Below are positions 56,976 through 64,000 of a stretch of 64,000 bases of DNA, piece by piece. The notes under the pieces were generated by a model. That model had not been told where the DNA came from, ran no database searches, and worked only from the letters and a program-made list of their open reading frames with translations. Source of the stretch: Leucosporidium creatinivorum (Eukaryota > Basidiomycota > Microbotryomycetes > Leucosporidiales > Leucosporidiaceae); contig BCKL01000022.1 in assembly GCA_001600635.1 (NCBI GenBank), forward strand, positions 186,001-250,000. Direction: 5' to 3'. Each line of letters starts with the position of its first letter. Within the stretch, counting starts at the first letter, position 1. The translations under genes and the position numbers were made by a program.

Positions 56976-59900
56976 ATGCTCGAGTCGGTCCTCTCGGGCG
57001 TGCTCAACCGCTTCCTCTCGGCTTATGTGAGTTGTATACAGAATAAGCTATTGATTTCTTTTGGCTGACATAGCTATCAAACAGGTGGAATCGCTCGACA
57101 CCCGTCAGCTGAACGTAGGAATCTGGTCGGGCGACGTCAAGCTCCGCAACTTGAGGCTCAAGAAAGAGGCGCTCGACAAGTTTCGCTTGCCAGTCGATGT
57201 AGTAGAAGGTTACTTGGGCGACCTCACCCTCTCCATCCCCTGGTGAGCTTCAGCCCTTCTCTCCGTCACTTCTCGATCCCGCGTCTCTCGCTAAGGAGGA
57301 GGCTGGCGTCGCTGACCTACGCTCACACTCTCGCCACAGGTCCAACTTGTCGGGCAAACCCGTCCGAGTACTCGTCGAAAACGTCTATCTCCTCGCCGTC
57401 CCCACCGACTCGTCCAAGGCCACGCCCGAGGAGGATGCTGCTCGCGCTCAAGCGGCCAAACTCGAGAAGCTCGAGAACGCCGAGCTGATGACCGCGCATG
57501 GTCCTACGAGCGGCATGTCGGCCGAAGAGGAGAAGAAAAACTCGAGCTTCACCGCCTCCCTCATCAACAAGATTGTGGACAACCTCCAGCTCGAGGTGAG
57601 TTGAACGCCGGAGCGCGTGTGGGGCTGCTGCTGCTGTCGACTCTGGAGGAAGCTGACTTGGTTTATCTGTGACAGATTCGCAACATTCACATCCGCTACG
57701 AGGACAAGCTCTCAGTCCCCGGCCACCCCTTCTCGGTCGGCCTCACCCTCTCGCACTTCTCTGCCGTCTCGACTGACGCCTCGTGGAACCCCGCCTTCAT
57801 CACCAACCCCTCGACCGGCGTGCACAAGCTCGCCAAGCTCGAATCCCTCGCCGTCTACTTCGACACCGACTCGGAATCCCTCGCCGGCTACCCCATCGAC
57901 GAGGCCATCGTTAAATTCACCGAACTCATCGCCAAGAAGGGTCAGAAGTCGCCTCCAGAGCATCAGTTCGTCCTCAAGCCCGTCAGTGGAGAAGGCCGAC
58001 TCGTCCTCAATCACCACAAGGTCGACAAGGACACGCCCAAAACGGACGCCGAACTCTTCTTCCAGGAGCTCGGCTTCGTCCTCGATGCCGATCAGTACCG
58101 CGATGCCCTTAGCATGGTCGACCTCTTCCACTTCTACATCCGCCAGCGCGAGTACCGCCCCTTCCGCCCGCCGCAAAAGGAGATTGACCAGAATAAGGAG
58201 CGGGCGCTGTGGAAGTTTGCGATCAACGCCATTCGGACCGAGGTGCACGAGAAGAATAAGAAGTGGTCGTGGGCGTACTTTGAGGAGCGGCGGGATGATC
58301 GCAAGGAGTATGTCAGGGTGTTCAAGGAGAAGAGCCTCAATAAGATCACCCCCGAAGTGAGTTGCTCCCTCTTCAACTCTAGTAGAGCATCGCTGACGCT
58401 CTTTCTCTCTCCGTTCTCAACCTCCTATCATCTCTCCCTCCCTCCCCCACCTCGCGTCGTCATCCCGCCTCGCCTCGCCTCTTACTCGCCTCCCGATCTC
58501 GCAGGACGCCGCCAAGCTCACCGCCCTCGAGACCAAGCTCGGCTACAAGGACATCCGCTTCTACCGCTCGATCGCCCGCTCCGAGCTCCGCAAAGAGCGC
58601 GCCACGACGGCCGCTCTCCATCCCTCGCCAGCCAAGCCCTCAGGCGGCGGCGGCTGGGTCAGCTGGGCCACCGGCTGGGGCAAGACGACTACTCCCGACG
58701 AGCCTGCCGCGGAGGATGGGGGAGCGTTGAGCGAGGAGCAGAGGAAGGAGCTCTACCGAGCGATCGACTGGGACGAGAAGGAGGCGGTCGCTAGTCAGGT
58801 TGATCTGCCGAGGGAGGCGATGATGTTGAGGGTCAAGGCCAAGCTCGAGACGGGATCGTTCGCGCTCAAGAAGGATGGAGGAGCCGGCGTGGTGGGACAG
58901 GACCTCATCTCCCTCAACTTTGACGATTTCGCCCTCGACCTCATCCAGCGGCCGCAGGAGGCGTTCGAGGCGACGCTGGCGCTGGGAGGATTGCGCGTGT
59001 TTGATGGGACGGAGGAGAACAGCGTGCATAAGCAGATTGTGCGCGTCAAGAAGGAGAAGGTCAAGGAGCGGGCTAAGAAAATCCAGGCGCTCGTCGAGGG
59101 AGGGAAGAAGAAGCGACCGCCACCAGAGGAGCGGGAAGCGGATGAGGATGTCGGACAGTACGACGACGAGGAGTACGAGGACGACGACGAGGAGATCGGC
59201 AGCGATTCGGCGCTCGGACTCGACCCCGTCAAGACGCCCGACCCATTCTTCCTGCTCAAGTTCGAGCATAAGCCTTTGGACGAACGAGCCGACAACGCCC
59301 TCGCTGTTCGACTGCGACACATGGAGATCATCTACTCCAAGGGATACGTCGAGGCCGTCTTCCGCTTCTTCAAGCCGCCCGAGAGCCAGCTCGAGTCGGT
59401 CGGAGCCCTCATCGACGTAGCCAGCTCTACGCTCGAGGGCATTCGCAAGGAGACGAGGGCGGGACTCGAGTACGCTTTGGCCCAGCACAAGACCATCGAC
59501 ATTCACCTCGACCTCAACGCTGTACGTAGAGCTGCTGGTGCGCGCCTTCTCGGTCGTCGCTGACTTTCCTACTCAACAGCCCATCATCATCGTCCCCGAG
59601 TCCATGACGACCAAGGATTGCCAGCACATTGTTCTCGATGCAGGTCACATCTCGGTCGAGAGCAACCTCGTCGACCAGCAGGCCCTGGGCGAGGTCAAGG
59701 CGCGCGAGAATCAGGAGTACCGCGAGGAGGACTACCAGCGACTCGAGAGCCTCATGTATGACAAGTTCCACGTCAAGCTAGAGGATGCTCAGGTAAGTTG
59801 ATGGGCCGCTACCCGCTCGACAGCGTCGAAACTGACTTTGCTGCTCCCCTTCAGCTCCTCATGGGCCCGTCTCTCCAAGTCTGTCTCGACGCCCTCGAGG

Positions 59901-62900
59901 AGAACGACACGGAAGGCCATGCGCACGGTGCTGCCAACGGTCTCGGCGAGCTCCACATCCTCGAGCGCACCAGCCTCACCTTCCTCGCTCAGAACTGTAT
60001 CCTCGACCAGGCGCCGAATCTCACGAGGTTCAAGATCTCGGGTTCGCTGCCGACGCTGCAGGTCAACGTGAGCAGTCGCCTCGAGTTGCGATCGATGTGG
60101 AGGAATAGTCGCTGATCCATTCGCATCGCCTACAGCTCTCGGATCGCAAGTACAAGTCCCTCATGCGCATGATCGACGTTGCCATCCCCAAGTTCGGCGA
60201 CGACGACGACGCCTCCCCCGCTCGACCTGCCATCACTCCTGTCGTTCGACACACTTCCTTTGCTCGCTCTCGCACGGTCGACGATGATGATGAGGAGTAC
60301 AACGTTGAGCACGAGGACTCGGACGGCGAGGAGAAGGAGGGAGAGGATGACGATGGAGAGGGTACGGTCAAGGGAGATGATGACAAGGAGGAGGATAGTG
60401 GGGACAAGGACGTCTTCTTCGATACTCAGGACATCGCCGAAGGAGTGAGTTCTTGCAGCTCTCTTCGACCAAGCTTCGGCTGACCTCTTCCAACACGCTA
60501 CAGAAGCAAAACATCCACCAAAAGACCTTCGAATTCACCTTCCAGGTCGACCGCGTCCAAGCCTCCATCTTCCGCTCCAACCCCGACCCCACCAAGCCCG
60601 ACCGCCTCCTCGCCAACGCCGTGCTCGAAGGCTTCCGATTCGAGTTTGGTCTTCGCCCTTACGATATGTCGGTCGACGTCCTTCTGCGGAGCCTCTACGT
60701 CGAGGACAAGATGGTCGAGAACGACACCGAGTTCCGACACCTCGTCACTTCGGAGAAGTTTGACGGTGGGCATGAGCAGGATTTGGTCAGGATCCGCTAT
60801 CAGGGAGTGCAAAAGGCGTCGCCCGAGTTCATGACGGTGCATGAGGGTATCGACAAGGTGTGTTCTCGCGGAACCGAGCCGAGAATAGCTGAGCTGACCC
60901 CTCCCTTCCAGATGGTCGATGTCGAGATGTCGACGCTCAACGTCGTCGTTACTCGAGGCAGTATCGTACGTGATGAGTTAAGTCGCCCTCGAAGCTATCC
61001 CTGACCGTACTTGCTACAGCTCACCCTCTTCGACTGGGTCATGACCACCTTCACCGACCCCGACGAGGTTCCCCCTCCATCGCCTGACACGCCGCTCGGA
61101 GAAGAGCTACCGGTCCTCGAGAATGGCAGCGACAAGCTTCGCGTCAAGGTCAAGCTCACCAGCATCAACCTCGTCCTCAACGAGGATGGCTTCCGCCTCG
61201 CCACCCTCTCGCTCTCGGCTGCCGACGTCTCGGTCATGCTTCGCTCGCCCACCATGCGCGTCGCCGCTCGTCTCGGCAACCTCAGCTTCCAGGACGACTT
61301 CAGCGCCGACGAGCCCAAGGAGATGCTCTCGATCCAGGGCGACGAGCTGGCCGACTTCCAGTACGAGACGTTTGACCCCAGCGACAAGGCGACCTACCCT
61401 GGCCACGACACCTCGGTCTACCTTCGCAGCGGCTCCTTCAAGTTCACCTTCATCGAGGAGCCGGTCCACCGCATCCTCGTCTTCTTCTCCAAGTTCGCCA
61501 AGATGAAGGCCGTTTACGACGCAGCGACTCAGGCCGCCGCTCAACGCGCCACCGAGATGCAGACGATGATCCCGAAGATGCACTACGACATCTTGATCCA
61601 CACGCCCATCGTCGTCTTCCCTCGCGACGAGCTCAACTCGAAGGACCAGATCGCCGCCAACCTCGGCGAGATCAGCCTCGCCAACGAGTTCGAGGTCTCC
61701 GACGAGCAGGTCATCACCAAGATCAAGTTTGGCCTCCGAGAGGTCCGCCTCACTTCGACCCTCTACCACGATGGCGAGGCGCACTCGCTGCAGGTGCTGG
61801 ACGACGTGCACATCGGCGTCGACGTTACTCTCACGCAGAACGTCGATGCTTCCAAGGCCCTCAACTCGCCAGCAACGCTCGTGAGTAGCCTCCCTTTCGC
61901 TCCGCTTCACACCACTGACTTGATGTCTCGCCTCTAGATTGCCGCCAAAATGTCGGACGTCAAGATGAATCTCACACAGGCGCAGTACGGCTTCCTCATC
62001 TCCCTCTCTTCGACCATCCCTCGCGCCTTTGCCTTCTCGGACGATGAGATCGACGACGAGTCGCTGTCCATCGAGCCCACTCCCGCACCCACTCCTCCCT
62101 CGAAGGACGACAACGCACCAGCTGTCGACCTCCTCCCTGAGCTCTCAACCGTTGCCAAGAAGGCCGATGGCAGCACCGTCCCGCTCAAGCCGAGCCTCGA
62201 GCTCACCTTCGCCGTCGGAACCGTCTACCTCGAGCTCTTCACCGAGGCGGCTATCTCCCCCGACTCGCTCAAGGAGGCCAGTCTCGCCCGCTTCTCCCTC
62301 AACGAGACGAACGTCAAGTACAAGATGCTCTCGGACGGATCGATGGAGGCGGAGGTTACGATCCGCTCGTTCACCGTCCACGACACTCGGCCGGCGCGCC
62401 TCACCAAGTTCCGCGAGATCATCCCCGCCACCAAGCATGCAGGACACCAGTTCATGATCAGCTTCACTCAGTCGGGCGGCCACGACAAGAGCTCCTTCGC
62501 TAACGTCACCGTCGACACGCCCAAGGTCGTCTTCTCGCTCGACCCCGTCTTCGCTCTGCTCGACTACTTCATGAGCGCCTTCCGCAATACTCAAGGAGCT
62601 CTCGCCGCTGTCGAGGAGGAGGCGCCCGAGGCCGACGAGGACGATCCCTCGGTCGTTCAGCAGCCCGCCGGCGAGTCGACCTTCGCCTTCCGCGTCAATG
62701 TGGTCTCGCCGACCATCATCCTCCTCGACAACCCCGAGAAGTCGGACTCGGAGGCCGTCATCCTCTCCATCAGTCAGGTGCAGATGGCTCAGCAGGGCAC
62801 TCTCGCTCTCAATGTCTCCAAGATTGGGATGTTCCTCTGCAGGGTGCGTCGACCGCTGCTCATCTCGGAGACATTCCGCTGACTCTTTCGTTATCCACAG

Positions 62901-64000
62901 ATGGACAAGCCCAAAGAGACCATCCGTGTGCTCGACAACTTCGACATCACCCTCTCGCTCGACAGCCGCGCCGACGCGGGTCGCCAAGTGACCAACATCG
63001 ACCTCGGCATCCAGCCCCTCATCCTCCGCGTCTCGTTCCGTGACATCCTCCTCATCAACTCGATTCTCAACCGCGCCATCGAGCTCTCGAACCGCACTCC
63101 TCCCACACCGCCAGAGGAGCCGCCCGCTCGCCCGAGCCTCAAGGCGGGGCCATCGAGCAACCGCAAGGTCTCGCGGAGTCGACATGATCCCTCGAGAAGG
63201 TCGGTGTCGAGTCGCAGGAGACCTTCCAACGCTGGTCTCAAGGCTCAAGTCATCGTTACCAAGGAGACGGTGCGTTCTCTTGGTCAGGCGCCGAAGCAGG
63301 AGCTGATTCGACTGCTCGCTTCCAGCTTCGCGCCACCATCGATGGCTTCCAGCTCATTCTCATTGGCGACCTACACGATCTTCCCCTCATGGATGTCAAA
63401 GCCGGCAAGTTCACCGCCAAGGTCAAGGACTGGTCATCGGATGTGAGCTCGCCTCGTCTTGCAGCGCCGAGAGCTTTTCTGACCTCGCTCGATCATCCAG
63501 CTCGACGCCAGCGTAGCTATCATGCCCTTCATCAACTACTTCAACCTGCGCGTTTCGCACTGGGAACCGCTCATGGATCCCTGGGAGTTTGCCATCAACG
63601 TTGGTCGCTGCCCCGCCTTCACCGGTGAACCCGTCGCTCACTTCCTTCTTCTCGCGCAGGTCTCTCGCTCGTCCACTACGGGTCTCTTGGCCGTCATGGT
63701 CTCGTCGAAGAAGCGTCTCGAGCTCAACATCACCTCCACTTTCATCGAGCTCGCCCTCACCATGTCGGCCATCGTCGACCGAGAAGGTGACAAGGTCTTC
63801 ACCAAGGCTCGCGGCGCCAACGCTCCCTTCCTTATCAAGAATCGCACTGGATACCCTCTCTCCCTCTGGAGCGAGACCTCCCACGTCGACGGCGAGGCGC
63901 ACCGACTCGAGGATGGCGAGGACGCGCCATGGCGCTTCGATGACTGGCGGGCCATTCGCGAGGTGAGGCTGATCATTGTCGTCGCTTTCGGTGCATCGCT
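56976..64000 (+). CDS. VPS13: VPS13 bridge-type lipid transfer protein, 5' part
   Basis: Very large protein that moves phospholipids at membrane contact sites. [17 protein letters not shown] then [40 protein letters not shown] and [12 protein letters not shown] form the chorein_N domain; [20 protein letters not shown] is the next hallmark. The extended chorein region follows ([84 protein letters not shown]). Short-intron exons keep the frame to 63962, where the window cuts the gene ([11 protein letters not shown] then GTGAGG). Acidic inserts occur at about 59150 and 60270-60410. Roughly 2,000 codons are present; fungal VPS13 proteins are over 3,000. Confidence 0.95.

Overview
The window looks like nuclear DNA of a high-GC basidiomycete yeast, most likely Pucciniomycotina (Microbotryomycetes: red yeasts such as Rhodotorula, Sporobolomyces or Leucosporidium). 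Genes are dense and packed with short introns (about 50-80 nt) that start GTGAGT/GTGAGC/GTTCGT, carry a (G)CTGAC or CTAAC branch site and end (C/T)AG. The housekeeping proteins are eukaryotic. No mitochondrial, bacterial or viral sequence was seen, and no CRISPR array or recognisable transposon. The species cannot be fixed from the sequence alone. Most genes were assembled by eye from exon reading frames, so single splice sites may be off even where the gene call is firm.

Layout. 1-6.2 kb: an unrecognised many-exon gene (-), an intron-bearing tRNA-Ala(AGC) (-) and an F-box/LRR gene (-). 6.7-10.1 kb: two F-box/LRR genes (+); the first has an in-frame stop and the second carries a long spliced leader. 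10.3-21.8 kb: housekeeping genes: a NOL11/Utp8-like nucleolar protein (-), a ROG1-type lipase (+), MET2 homoserine O-acetyltransferase (+), then TFIIS (-) and NC2-alpha/DRAP1 (+), divergent from a 103-bp spacer. 22.3-35.7 kb: secreted carbohydrate-active genes, namely three GH16-like paralogues (+) and a GH28 polygalacturonase (-), interleaved with beta-tubulin (+), an NADP-dependent oxidoreductase (-) and an inverted partial copy of that oxidoreductase. 36.4-45.0 kb: a small membrane protein (+), a small unknown protein (-), BUD32 kinase (-), a gap of about 3.3 kb, then a WOPR (Gti1/Pac2/Wor1) transcription factor (+). 45.7-51 kb: MAK21/NOC1 (+) and SmD2 (-). 51.4-54.9 kb: a second F-box pair (+) that repeats the arrangement at 6.7-10.1 kb. 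55.2-64 kb: an Mpv17/PMP22 family protein (-) and the first 7 kb of VPS13 (+).

The most unusual signals are: (i) the end of the TFIIS gene, where the zinc ribbon can only be read by joining exons of 33, 11, 10, 1, 10 and 16 nt, including a one-nucleotide exon at 18795; (ii) an ATG-free, two-intron 5' leader shared by two F-box genes 45 kb apart and conserved far better than the proteins behind it; (iii) two F-box genes each interrupted by one in-frame stop, each directly upstream of a leader-bearing F-box gene; (iv) a GH16 family whose catalytic motif is split over an 18-nt exon and a GC-AG intron; (v) small local duplications.
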